A program made the position numbers and the translations under genes. Below the pieces are notes generated by a model, which saw nothing but the letters and a program-made list of their open reading frames with translations, was not told the origin of the DNA and did no database searches. 18,588 nucleotides of DNA, from assembly GCA_001824635.1 (NCBI GenBank), contig MHYB01000059.1:5472-24059 (forward strand). The letters are read 5' to 3'. The stretch comes from Planctomycetes bacterium GWF2_50_10. GTDB taxonomy: Bacteria; Planctomycetota; Phycisphaerae; Sedimentisphaerales; GWF2-50-10. Shown here in pieces: positions 1 through 8,090 of this stretch (positions are counted from its first letter, which is position 1; each line of letters begins with the position of its first letter).

Positions 1-21
1 GGTACGTTGATAACCACCTAA
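1..21 (+). CDS. pyrH: C-terminal end of probable uridylate kinase (UMP kinase), partial
   Basis: The window opens in frame with six codons reading G-T-L-I-T-T followed by TAA. Bacterial PyrH proteins commonly end in a GTLI-type tail, and pyrH lies directly upstream of frr in very many bacteria. The stop is 36 nt before the preferred frr start, which fits one operon. Six residues cannot identify a protein by themselves, so this call rests on the tail motif plus the position before frr. PyrH phosphorylates UMP to UDP in the cytoplasm. Confidence 0.65.
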   Translation, partial: GTLITT

Positions 22-57
22 GCCATAAGCGGGGGCAACTGGAGATTGGAGACTGAT

Positions 58-618
58 ATGTCGCTGGCAAAAGCAATTGCGGACAACGATGGGAAGATGA
101 AAAAGACGCTGGAGTTCCTGCATGAGGAACTTCGCGGTGTGCGTACGGGCAGGGCGTCTACCGGGCTTATTGAACACCTGCGAGTCGAATATTACGGCAA
201 TCCCACGCCGCTCAAATCACTTGCGTCCTTAACTGTACCGCAGGCGGATCAGATACTTATCAAGCCTTTCGATCCCGCCTGTATCAAGGATATTGAAAAG
301 GCGATCAAAAATAGCGATCTTTCGATGACGCCGATGGTCGACGGCAAGATGATCCGCCTGAGCGTTCCGCCGCTATCGGGTGAACGCCGCAAGGCACTGG
401 TCGGACAGGTTAAACAAAACGGAGAACATGCCAAGGTTACAGTGCGCAATACCCGCCGCGACACGATAAAGCATCTTGAAGAACTGGAAAAGGCCGGAAC
501 CATAACCGAAGACGAACTCGATAAAGGCAAAAAGCAGGTTGAGGCCGCCACAAAGGAAAGCGTCGATAAGATAGATGGCCAGGTCAAACTGAAGTCCGAT
601 GAAATAATGTCGACTTAG
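58..618 (+). CDS. frr: Ribosome recycling factor
   Basis: RRF works with EF-G to split the post-termination ribosome in the cytoplasm. The 186-residue length matches the usual 185 or so. The family pattern is clear throughout: R-T-G-R-A-S at residues 29-34, the VEYYG-x-PTPL segment near residue 43, the PPL-x-x-ERR-K segment in the middle, and VRN-x-RRD near residue 130 leading into the long C-terminal helix. I chose the ATG at 58 because GGAG at 48-51 lies 6 nt before it; an in-frame TTG at 46 would add four residues but has no well-spaced ribosome binding site. The gene follows a probable pyrH tail and precedes a large envelope protein in the same direction, with no terminator visible in the 99-nt gap. 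Confidence 0.97.
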   Translation: MSLAKAIADNDGKMKKTLEFLHEELRGVRTGRASTGLIEHLRVEYYGNPTPLKSLASLTVPQADQILIKPFDPACIKDIEKAIKNSDLSMTPMVDGKMIRLSVPPLSGERRKALVGQVKQNGEHAKVTVRNTRRDTIKHLEELEKAGTITEDELDKGKKQVEAATKESVDKIDGQVKLKSDEIMST

Positions 619-717
619 GCACGTTGGCTCGCGGTCTGGCCACGGAAATGGGGAATGAACATGGGGGCTATGGATGAACATACGTCCACTGCGTGCTTGT
701 GTATGAAGGGAAAAGAT

Positions 718-3700
718 ATGAAGGATAAAGGTACGTCACAGACTAAACACAGGAGCATCTGGAAAACGATAGCGGCCATAGCCGCAGTATTGGTTGTGCT
801 GCTTATCTTGATCATACTGCTTGTGCCCTATTACATATCCTCCGCGAGCGGCACGAACATGATACTGGGCAAGATCAACAGCTCGATAACCGGCAAGGTG
901 CAGGTGAGCGATCTTTCGATGGGCTGGCTCAGCGGCATCAAGCTTAAAAATGTAAAATTCAATGATAACGCCGGCGCGATGGAGTTTACCGCGAAAACCG
1001 TATCGACCGACCCGGTCTATTCTTCAATGCTGGGCGGACAAATGGAATTTGGCAAAACAGTTGTAGATTCGCCCGTCGTGCATGTTGATCTGGCAAAACT
1101 TGAACAACAAGGCCCTCCGGAGGCAAAGGAAGAACCCGCACAGGAAAGAGCCGAAAAGCCTGGCCCACGCCCCCAAGGCCCAAGCAGACTGCCTGTAAAG
1201 CGAATGGATTTTGTGCTCAATGACGGCTCGGTGAATATCACGGATTCCAGCGGGAAAAGGCCATCTGTTCAGCTTGCGGGTATAAATACTCTGCTGAACC
1301 TTCGTCCCATCGGCGAGCAGACAACTTTTAAAATCAATCTCGTTGCAGCCAACAATCCGATAAACGCAAACGGAACTGTTACGCCAAGCGAGGAACACGG
1401 CTGGAAGCTTGTCGGCACAAGCGGCGATTTCAATATCGACATCAATAATCTTAACCTGGCGTCGCTGGAAAGCGTTATGGCCATGGTTGATCCGAACATC
1501 GCTGCCAGCGGTATCATTACCGCTAAAGGTAATGTAAAACTCAATGAAGGGCAGTTCGAAAATATTCAGCTCCGCGTAAACGGAAGCAATATCAAGATAA
1601 AGATGCCGGCGCTGAAGGGCGATACATTCGCCACATCCAAACTTATTGCCAATGTCAATGCGGCTGCGGCGGCGAACACTTTTGATATTCAGAATTTCGA
1701 GCTACAGACCGACTGGGCAAATGCCGCTTTGAAAGGCGTGCTGCCCAAGTCGTTCAAGAATTTTGCCGAGCTTATGTCGCCGCAAAGTCCCGCGCAGGTG
1801 CAGGGCGGCGCTAATATCGATCTCGCAAAGCTTGCAATGCAGCTTCCAAATACACTGGGTTTAAAGCCTGGCACAAAGATCAATAGCGGCATGGTGAAGG
1901 CGCAGATAACTACGCAGACACGCGAGTCGGGAAAGGTATTTACCGCAAACGCTAATCTCGCTTCCCTTCAGGGTGTTGTTGGTGGCAAGCCCGCAGCTAT
2001 TTCTCAGCCCATCACAATCGATGCACAGATCGCCGCTGATAAGAGCGGAGCATTTGTGATCGATCAGTTCAAGGCTTCAAGCTCATTCGTAAACGCAAAT
2101 GTTTCCGGCACTATGGAAGCTATCAAATATACACTTGACGGCGACCTTGCAAAGATGCAGTCGGAACTGGGCCAATTCGTGGATTTTGCGGGTTATAAAT
2201 TCGCGGGCAAGATCAACGCGTCGGGCAACGTAGGTTTAATTAATAACATTCTCACCAGTGCCGGGCAGGCCAACCTGGGCCAGCTTACGGTTACCAATCC
2301 AAAAGGCGCATCCGCGTCCGAGCAGACAGCACAGCTTAAATATAATATAAAGGTGGATCAGAAAACGAATGTGCTTACGATCCCGGCATTCTCAGCGGTT
2401 ACGAGTTTTGCCGATGTCCAGGTAAGCAATGCCACTATTCCGCTTAATGAAAAGTCTGACGAATCTGCCAATATGGTGGTAAATGCCAAGGCCGATCTTG
2501 GCAAAGCCATGCCGTGGATGATTGCTTTCGGCGGCCTCTCGCAGGATACGCAGATTGGCGGCATTTTTAGTTCCAAGCTTAACCTCACCAGCAAAGGCAC
2601 GGAATATCACATCGTTACGGAAGATACGAAGATCAGCAATCTATCTATAGTTTCGCCAGGCAAACAGCCTTTTACACAAAGTCAGTTGACTGTCATTGCT
2701 GATGTTTTTGTGGATCCTTCTGTGAAAACCTATCGCGTAAAAGATATGAAGATCACAAGCCCGGCTATAAACATTACGCTTTCCAAGTTCAGCCAGACAA
2801 CGGACAAAAATACTTCAAAGCTCCAGGGGACGATCAATGCCCAATACGACCTGGCGGCTGTGAGTGCGATGGCTTCGCCGTTTATGCCAAGCGGCCTGGC
2901 GGTAACGGGTTCGCGCAAAGATACCATTACATTCAGTTCGCAGTGGCCCAGTGACAAGCCCGATTTGATGATGGCCAATATGAACGCGAATCTTGGTTTC
3001 GGCTGGCAAAGTGCTGAATATATGGGCCTGGAATTCGGACCTGCTGAAATGGAACTGGCGATTGTAAACGGTAAAATGGATATTGCTCCGTTTACTTGTA
3101 AAGTAAATGAGGGCACGCTGAATTTTGCGGCCACTGCTGATTTCCGCAAAAAGCCGACCCTCCTTCGGACACCAGCTCCGATGCAAATCTTAAAGGATGT
3201 CCAGATAAACGATAAGATTGCCGCGGTTCTGCTTAAGCAGGTCAACCCGATCTTTGCCAAGGCGCAAGGCACGCAAGGTACAGCTCAATTGCAATGCAAG
3301 ACATTTGTCATTCCAATAGCCGGCGGTTCGCCCAATGATACGCAAATCGAAGCTACTACCGAGATACAGAATCTTAAGCTCAATTCGCCGATTTTAAACG
3401 GCATTGTCAAAGCTATCTCGATGTTGAGGAAAACGCAGAGCACTGATACGACAATGTACCTTCATCCTACGACTTTCGTGCTAAACAACGGTGTGCTTAC
3501 ATATAATAATATGCAGATCGATATTGGCGATTTGCCCACGTTCTTCTCCGGGCGACTCGGGCTTGATAACAGCCTCAAGGCTTCGATAGTTCTGCCCATT
3601 ACAACTCGCGGGCAGGTAGTTACGACCGGTCAAACGGGTGTAAGTGGAACAACACTGGCCTTTAAAGGCACCGTTGACAATCCTGAACTTGACCTTGCAA

Positions 3701-3882
3701 CAATAATCCGGTCTATTGCCCAGCAGGAGATACAAGATAGATTACTGGGCGGGCTTAAGAAAGAAGGTACTACCCAGCCAACCCAGCCAGGCACACAACA
3801 GCCTACTTCCCCTGAAGATGCGGGTCGCAAACTTCTTGAAGAAGGACTTCAGAACATCCTTGGCGGCTCAAAAAAGAAGTAA
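718..3882 (+). CDS. AsmA/TamB-like membrane-anchored envelope protein
   Basis: This 1054-residue protein has a basic N-terminus, one hydrophobic segment at about residues 17-40 and then a long non-cytoplasmic region. Just after the anchor comes a segment (about 48-82) of the kind that begins AsmA/TamB proteins, with an SSITGK-VQV element and a GWLSG-I-LKNV strand. A Pro/Glu/Lys-rich linker spans about 131-158. The rest is beta-rich repeats of the NINGTV / VNGTMEA type, ending in an AsmA-C-like region (TLAFKGTVDNPELDL) and a Thr/Gln/Pro-rich tail. AsmA-like proteins are tied to outer-membrane lipid traffic; the substrate here is unknown. I chose the ATG at 718 because AAGGG at 706-710 is well spaced and the anchor then begins naturally. 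In-frame ATGs at 655, 661, 670 and 703 would add up to 21 residues of uncharacteristic sequence, but 655 and 661 also have GGAA/GGGA upstream, so the start is not fully settled. Confidence 0.75.
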   Translation: MKDKGTSQTKHRSIWKTIAAIAAVLVVLLILIILLVPYYISSASGTNMILGKINSSITGKVQVSDLSMGWLSGIKLKNVKFNDNAGAMEFTAKTVSTDPVYSSMLGGQMEFGKTVVDSPVVHVDLAKLEQQGPPEAKEEPAQERAEKPGPRPQGPSRLPVKRMDFVLNDGSVNITDSSGKRPSVQLAGINTLLNLRPIGEQTTFKINLVAANNPINANGTVTPSEEHGWKLVGTSGDFNIDINNLNLASLESVMAMVDPNIAASGIITAKGNVKLNEGQFENIQLRVNGSNIKIKMPALKGDTFATSKLIANVNAAAAANTFDIQNFELQTDWANAALKGVLPKSFKNFAELMSPQSPAQVQGGANIDLAKLAMQLPNTLGLKPGTKINSGMVKAQITTQTRESGKVFTANANLASLQGVVGGKPAAISQPITIDAQIAADKSGAFVIDQFKASSSFVNANVSGTMEAIKYTLDGDLAKMQSELGQFVDFAGYKFAGKINASGNVGLINNILTSAGQANLGQLTVTNPKGASASEQTAQLKYNIKVDQKTNVLTIPAFSAVTSFADVQVSNATIPLNEKSDESANMVVNAKADLGKAMPWMIAFGGLSQDTQIGGIFSSKLNLTSKGTEYHIVTEDTKISNLSIVSPGKQPFTQSQLTVIADVFVDPSVKTYRVKDMKITSPAINITLSKFSQTTDKNTSKLQGTINAQYDLAAVSAMASPFMPSGLAVTGSRKDTITFSSQWPSDKPDLMMANMNANLGFGWQSAEYMGLEFGPAEMELAIVNGKMDIAPFTCKVNEGTLNFAATADFRKKPTLLRTPAPMQILKDVQINDKIAAVLLKQVNPIFAKAQGTQGTAQLQCKTFVIPIAGGSPNDTQIEATTEIQNLKLNSPILNGIVKAISMLRKTQSTDTTMYLHPTTFVLNNGVLTYNNMQIDIGDLPTFFSGRLGLDNSLKASIVLPITTRGQVVTTGQTGVSGTTLAFKGTVDNPELDLATIIRSIAQQEIQDRLLGGLKKEGTTQPTQPGTQQPTSPEDAGRKLLEEGLQNILGGSKKK

Positions 3883-3914
3883 ATTGCTGAATCGACCATC
3901 TACTTGCGAATTTT

Positions 3915-3946
3915 AGCCCCGTTTAGATAAAAAATGGGGCTTTTTC
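3915..3946 (+). terminator. Rho-independent terminator after the AsmA-like gene
   Basis: AGCCCC at 3915-3920 pairs with GGGGCT at 3936-3941 across a 15-nt A/T-rich loop and runs into a T tract (3941-3945). It lies 33 nt after the stop of the AsmA-like gene and ends the frr-side transcript before hflX. Confidence 0.85.
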
Positions 3947-3960
3947 ATGCTTTCTTCGTA

Positions 3961-3966
3961 TATAAT
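3961..3966 (+). promoter_or_regulatory. Possible -10 element for hflX
   Basis: A perfect TATAAT hexamer lies 35 nt before the TTG start of hflX, just after the terminator of the preceding gene, where a new promoter is expected. No good -35 hexamer is present at 16-18 nt upstream, so this is a position-plus-sequence suggestion only. Confidence 0.3.
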
Positions 3967-4001
3967 AAGGATTCAGGATTATATAAAAGGGTTTACATTA
4001 G

Positions 4002-5318
4002 TTGCAGACACTACGAAACGAATTGAAAGTACAAAAAGAACGCGTAATACTTGTCGGCGCATGGCTCGTGGGGGATGGCTGGAAAGACGATGATCTAGCC
4101 GAACTTTCGGCTCTTGCTGAGTCGGCAGGGGCCTTGGTGGTAGATAAATTCCAGCAGAAAATACGGAAGATCAATCCATCTACATACATCGGCAAGGGAA
4201 AAGCACAGATGCTTTGCGAGCGTGTGCAGAAATATGAAGCAAATTGCGTCATATTCGACAATGACCTCTCGCCCGGCCAGATCCGTGAACTCGAAGCAAT
4301 AATCAAGGCCAAGGTGCTCGACCGCAGCGAACTCATACTCGATATTTTCGCAAGCAGGGCAAAGACCCGCCAGGCAATGGTGCAGGTCGAGCTTGCCCAG
4401 CTTGAATATACATATCCCAGGCTCACCCGAATGTGGTCCCATCTGGACACCGTCGCTGGTGCCGGCGGTGGAACTGCCGCAGGTGCGGTCGGCGGCATAG
4501 GTACGCGCGGCACGGGTGAAAAGCAGCTTGAGATCGACCGACGCATAGTAAGCAAACGCATCACCGAACTCAAACGCGATCTGGAAGAGATCGATAAACG
4601 CCGCATGCGCGAGATAAGTTCCCGCAAAGATCTTTTTAAGATTTGTCTGGTCGGCTACACTAATGCGGGCAAGAGCACCTTGATGAACGCGTTAACCGAT
4701 GCAGGGGTGTATGTTGAAGATCTGCTCTTTGCCACCCTTGATACGCGCACACGAAAATGGAAGCTCGCCCAAGGCGCAGATGTGCTCCTCAGCGACACGG
4801 TCGGATTTGTACGAAAACTGCCCCATCAACTCGTGGCCTCATTCAAAGCCACCCTGGAAGAGGCTGTTAATGCCGATCTGCTGCTTCATGTGATCGATGT
4901 CTCAGCCGCGGACGCACAGGAACAGATCGAATCTGTCAATAAGGTGCTTGGTGAAATAGGCTGCGGCGAAAAGCCGATAATCATGCTGCTTAATAAATCC
5001 GATGCCATTGCAAAACAAGGGCATCTGGAAACTCTCGCGACGATATATCCCAGTGCGATCACGATTTCTGCCAAAACGGGAATGGGCCTGACGAAAGTGC
5101 ATGACGCGGTATATGAGAAATTTTCCGGCGGCTCCGTTGTCGTGCGCGTGAAAAATCACCTCGGCAGAGGCAAGGTGCAGAGCTTCCTTCGCGCAAACGC
5201 CATAATAATCAGCGAGGAGTATGTAGATAGTTCCGTGCTCATCGAAGCCAGGCTCGGCAAAAGCCAGCTCGGCAAATTAAAGCACCTCGTACCCGATCAT
5301 CTCGAAGTAGTTGAGTGA
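4002..5318 (+). CDS. hflX: GTPase HflX
   Basis: HflX is a ribosome-binding GTPase that splits stalled or stressed 70S ribosomes. The 438-residue protein has the family's N-terminal domain (about 15-180) with the YIGKGK segment (62-67), the F-D-N-D-L-S-P-G-Q segment (85-93) and the glycine-rich stretch ending in GTRG-x-GE (about 153-173). A coiled linker (about 175-210) follows, then a complete G domain: G1 GYTNAGKS 218-225, G3 DTVG 265-268, G4 NKSD 331-334, G5 SAK 356-358. Start is TTG at 4002, with AGGG at 3988-3991 about 10 nt upstream; no ATG lies nearby in frame. The gene sits alone between a terminator and a convergent glycosyltransferase gene, with only 4 nt between the two stop codons, so each transcript probably runs antisense into the other. 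Confidence 0.96.
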   Translation: MQTLRNELKVQKERVILVGAWLVGDGWKDDDLAELSALAESAGALVVDKFQQKIRKINPSTYIGKGKAQMLCERVQKYEANCVIFDNDLSPGQIRELEAIIKAKVLDRSELILDIFASRAKTRQAMVQVELAQLEYTYPRLTRMWSHLDTVAGAGGGTAAGAVGGIGTRGTGEKQLEIDRRIVSKRITELKRDLEEIDKRRMREISSRKDLFKICLVGYTNAGKSTLMNALTDAGVYVEDLLFATLDTRTRKWKLAQGADVLLSDTVGFVRKLPHQLVASFKATLEEAVNADLLLHVIDVSAADAQEQIESVNKVLGEIGCGEKPIIMLLNKSDAIAKQGHLETLATIYPSAITISAKTGMGLTKVHDAVYEKFSGGSVVVRVKNHLGRGKVQSFLRANAIIISEEYVDSSVLIEARLGKSQLGKLKHLVPDHLEVVE

Positions 5319-5322
5319 ATGA

Positions 5323-6975
5323 TCATTTCATCGCGGCTGCCTGGTTCAAACTCATTGCGGGCGGTATCACATTTACCTGATTTGCCGCCTCATTTGCATC
5401 TGCGGTCGCATATTGTTTCTCAATGTATGTGCAAGACGGGTCAAAATCGTATTTCTTATGGAAATAGCTCTGTGAATAAGGCAACCACGCCGGAACCTGG
5501 TAGTATTTGTTAAGTGTCCGCACGAGATATTTCAGGCGGTATTCATCATATTTGAAATGGTAGCCAAGCAGCACATAAATTGGAGATTTTTGAACATTGA
5601 AAATCCGTGTCTCTGTGTGATCGAACATATTTGAGAACCTGGATATATGTTTTTGATCCTTCAAAAGGATCGCGAAATCCCTGCCGTCAAATTCTTTGAA
5701 ATCCGTATAAATATCGTCTTGCCTGCCATGCTGTGAGCCACCGCCGAATACCACTGTTCGAACGCCTAGATCATATTCAAGTAGTGCCGAAATCGAATAA
5801 CTCTGAGTCGCCATTACGAACTTGTCTTTATACGGATCAAGATTTTTGGCAGCCCCCTTGGGATCCAGATGCAGCATGAATGACGCGAAGTCCTTGTTAT
5901 CTATGCGGCCGGCGAGCAGGGAAAAAGGGAAAAACGGAACGGCGCATACAATAACAGCCTGCACCATGGAAAATGTAAAACTGAACCTGATACATTTGAT
6001 AAGGTCAGCCGGGTCGATCAATATTCCCGCGATCATGAATATTACAGGCATCAGAAAAAATATCCAGTGCGGCCGAATATCCTTGATAAAAGAACCCAGC
6101 ACCAAAACCACTAACGGTATCGCGACAATAAGTACCAGCAGCTTGAAATGCCGGCTCCAAAGACACTGGGCAAAACGTTTTCTATTCTTATACAGAAAAT
6201 AACATACTACCGGCGTGAGCATGTAAGCCGCGCTTGCGGCCAAAAACGAAAGCGATGCAGCAGGGTTTGCGTCTTTCTCAATACGGTTAAAAAAATTATG
6301 CATCGCATTGGGCCAGCCGTTATGATAATTCCATGCTATATTCTGGGCTGCCAGAACAGTCGCCGCAATTGTCAGTAGCCCGTAGCCTGTAACCCGTACT
6401 GTATTCTTTTTGCCCGCAAAAAAATATACGATGTAAGCCGCAAAAACCATGATCGCGAAATATTTGGAAAGAAACGCAAGCCCCAGGCATATCCCGCTGA
6501 GCAGATAGTAAATGCGATTCTCTTTAGTCTCCGCTTTAAAAAGGAAAAATATCGAAAAGAACGCAAAAAACATAAGCGGCGCGTCAGTCATGACAGCAAA
6601 GAGCATGAAATCGAAAGGAGAAAACATAAACAGCAAAAACACCAGGTATGCCTTGCGCCTGTCGTAATCTTTGAGAAGCCCAAATATCCCCAGTCCGATC
6701 GCCAGAGAAAACAGGATCGTCCCAAGTCGCAGGATCAGCGGGCTTTGCCCGATTTGCAGCAGGGCGTATGCGACCCATCCCGCCATGGGCGGATGATCGT
6801 AATATCCCGTGCTTATGTTCTTGCCCCACAGGCCCAGGTAGGCCTCATCGCTGAGAAAGAAAAAGCATTGTGCTATGACGCACTTAACCGCAAAGACAAA
6901 CAGCAGCACAAGTGCGATATTCTTCCAATCGGCGCGTTCCATTATGCGCCCCGACAAACGGCTCCAAATACCCAT
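5323..6975 (-). CDS. ArnT/PMT-type (GT39/GT83-like) membrane glycosyltransferase
   Basis: This 550-residue polytopic protein belongs to the dolichyl/undecaprenyl-phosphate-sugar-using glycosyltransferase superfamily. After the first hydrophobic segment (about 18-41) comes the external loop with acidic SDEAY (42-46), which contains the catalytic-type Asp/Glu of this fold, and then YYDHPPM (58-64), a segment typical of ArnT-like enzymes. A run of hydrophobic helices with short polar links extends to about residue 350, and a soluble, probably periplasmic domain covers about 370-550. Such enzymes transfer a sugar from a polyprenyl-phosphate donor to lipid A, a glycan or a protein; donor and acceptor cannot be told from sequence. 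The start is firm: AAAGGGAGG ends 7 nt before the ATG. It lies 123 nt beyond the last pseudopilin gene on the same strand, with a possible promoter in that gap. Confidence 0.82.
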   Translation of the reverse strand: MGIWSRLSGRIMERADWKNIALVLLFVFAVKCVIAQCFFFLSDEAYLGLWGKNISTGYYDHPPMAGWVAYALLQIGQSPLILRLGTILFSLAIGLGIFGLLKDYDRRKAYLVFLLFMFSPFDFMLFAVMTDAPLMFFAFFSIFFLFKAETKENRIYYLLSGICLGLAFLSKYFAIMVFAAYIVYFFAGKKNTVRVTGYGLLTIAATVLAAQNIAWNYHNGWPNAMHNFFNRIEKDANPAASLSFLAASAAYMLTPVVCYFLYKNRKRFAQCLWSRHFKLLVLIVAIPLVVLVLGSFIKDIRPHWIFFLMPVIFMIAGILIDPADLIKCIRFSFTFSMVQAVIVCAVPFFPFSLLAGRIDNKDFASFMLHLDPKGAAKNLDPYKDKFVMATQSYSISALLEYDLGVRTVVFGGGSQHGRQDDIYTDFKEFDGRDFAILLKDQKHISRFSNMFDHTETRIFNVQKSPIYVLLGYHFKYDEYRLKYLVRTLNKYYQVPAWLPYSQSYFHKKYDFDPSCTYIEKQYATADANEAANQVNVIPPAMSLNQAAAMK

Positions 6976-7024
6976 GCAATTGCCTCCCTTTCAGATTGCA
7001 AATAGGAGTCGACAACATGGGCTA

Positions 7025-7053
7025 AGTATACCAGCAATCACTTTATCTGCCAG
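7025..7053 (-). promoter_or_regulatory. Candidate sigma70-type promoter for the glycosyltransferase gene
   Basis: On the minus strand CTGGCA (7048-7053, 4 of 6 to TTGACA) is followed after exactly 17 nt by TATACT (7025-7030, 5 of 6 to TATAAT). The predicted transcript would start about 40 nt before the ATG at 6975. The -35 is weak, so read-through from the pilus operon remains possible. Confidence 0.4.
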
Positions 7054-7098
7054 TACTTTTTATTGAAAAAGTGAATTTAGGCTATGCTTTGTCCGGCG

Positions 7099-7581
7099 CT
7101 AGACCATCTTCCTAAGAACTACCGCAGCGGACATCGTTTGCGATGTTGAGCCGGGTTTTACCGTGATGGACATCTCAACGCTTTTGACATTGCCATGAAT
7201 ATCGGTATGTGGTGTAAAAGTCAGACTTTCCACCTTTTCGCAGAGTGTATATGAGCTGCCGTCCTTGTCGAGGTAAAGCTTCTTGTCGCCGCTGTTGTAC
7301 CTGAAGACGATATCTTCCGAATCGCTGGTTATAACGCTGCATTGTCCCGCTGGGTCATCATCGGCTATTGCCTTTGCGCTTCGCATTTCGGTTGTCATCC
7401 GCGTAAGCGCGAGCCTTGCCATGTTCATCGCGTCGGACATATCCCGGTTCTGGTTATAATTATTTCCCGCAGCCGAAAAAGCCGTCGCCACAGCCGTAAG
7501 TATCAGCGCGAAGATCGCAAGGCAAACCAGCACCTCCGCTATCGTAAAGCCCGCCACTCGCCGCGACATTCTTTTATTCAT
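7099..7581 (-). CDS. Prepilin-like protein, PilW/GspJ type (minor pilin)
   Basis: This 160-residue protein has a class III (type IV prepilin) signal: a short basic leader ending in Gly11, then F-T-I-A-E with Glu16 as the conserved Glu5 of the mature chain, then about 20 hydrophobic residues. The remainder is a small beta-rich head with an ARLALTRMTTEMR helix after the pilin stalk and a Y-x-L-C-EKVESLTF strand region, as in PilW/GspJ-like minor pilins. The prepilin peptidase would cut between Gly11 and Phe12. I chose the ATG at 7581: AGGA lies 7 nt upstream, whereas the GTG at 7587 directly abuts that AGGA. The start is 9 nt after the preceding pseudopilin stop, at the distal end of the pil operon. 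Assignment to PilW or GspJ specifically is by family resemblance. Confidence 0.82.
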   Translation of the reverse strand: MNKRMSRRVAGFTIAEVLVCLAIFALILTAVATAFSAAGNNYNQNRDMSDAMNMARLALTRMTTEMRSAKAIADDDPAGQCSVITSDSEDIVFRYNSGDKKLYLDKDGSSYTLCEKVESLTFTPHTDIHGNVKSVEMSITVKPGSTSQTMSAAVVLRKMV

Positions 7582-7590
7582 GATCACATC

Positions 7591-8082
7591 CTACAATTTT
7601 ACCCGCACCCAGCTTGCCCGCGAAAGTTCTTTCCCATTCAAAAATACTTTTACCGTCACCCTGAAAAAGTCGCTCGCGCCGGTCGCATCTATCGCTGTCA
7701 GGTCAGTGGCAAGCACCTTATCAATTGTTATTTGCTGCGTATACGCGATATACGCAGTCAATTGCGCCCTGGCGGCATCGATAGGGGGGCAGTATGTCTT
7801 AGCTTTGAAATCATCTACATCGTCATAGGTGGCCAGGTTTTCCCCGGTTTCAGCCCCGAACGTCGCCTTGCCTGTTTGTGGGTCAACCGTGGGCAGTCCC
7901 GCGGTAAGCTCCCTTATCTGTTCAACAAGAAATTCCGCCGTCGACATCTCGATACCCGCGCCGTTTGCGCTAGTCATAGCCCCGTTTGAAACCATCAGAG
8001 CCGCTATCGCAACTCCCAGCAGCACTATCGATATAAGCGCCTCGATGAGCGTAAAACCTCGTTTTTGTCTTCGTGCGTTCAT
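7591..8082 (-). CDS. Prepilin-like protein, PilV/GspI type (minor pilin)
   Basis: This 163-residue protein has a prepilin leader of nine residues (basic, ending RG), cleavage expected between Gly9 and Phe10, the F-T-L-I-E motif with Glu14 (mature Glu5), and a hydrophobic helix carrying ALISIVLLGVAIAAL. This helix pattern and a short C-terminal head with a final FFRVTVKVFLNGK strand pair are typical of GspI/PilV-like minor pilins. The head contains a single cysteine (in TYCPP), so no internal disulfide. AGAGG lies 5 nt before the ATG, and the start is 8 nt after the pilC stop. It probably works as part of a tip or priming complex with the next gene's product; that role is inferred from other minor pilins. 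Confidence 0.84.
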   Translation of the reverse strand: MNARRQKRGFTLIEALISIVLLGVAIAALMVSNGAMTSANGAGIEMSTAEFLVEQIRELTAGLPTVDPQTGKATFGAETGENLATYDDVDDFKAKTYCPPIDAARAQLTAYIAYTQQITIDKVLATDLTAIDATGASDFFRVTVKVFLNGKELSRASWVRVKL

Positions 8083-8090
8083 AAAGACCT

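Noticed and set aside
46..57. TTG start for frr four codons upstream
   Set aside because: GGAG at 41-44 would be only 1 nt away from it, whereas GGAG at 48-51 is ideally spaced for the ATG at 58, which also gives the usual protein length.
2730..3272. A 180-codon minus-strand frame inside the AsmA-like gene
   Set aside because: No ribosome binding site or recognisable domain, and the plus-strand frame is continuous and family-like.
7055..7072. AT-rich hairpin as a terminator for the pil operon
   Set aside because: The stem is ACTTTTT/AAAAAGT with no GC core and no T tract after it on the minus strand.
7342..7989. A 215-codon plus-strand frame across both pseudopilin genes
   Set aside because: Arg/His-rich composition and no motif; the opposite strand carries two clear prepilin leaders.
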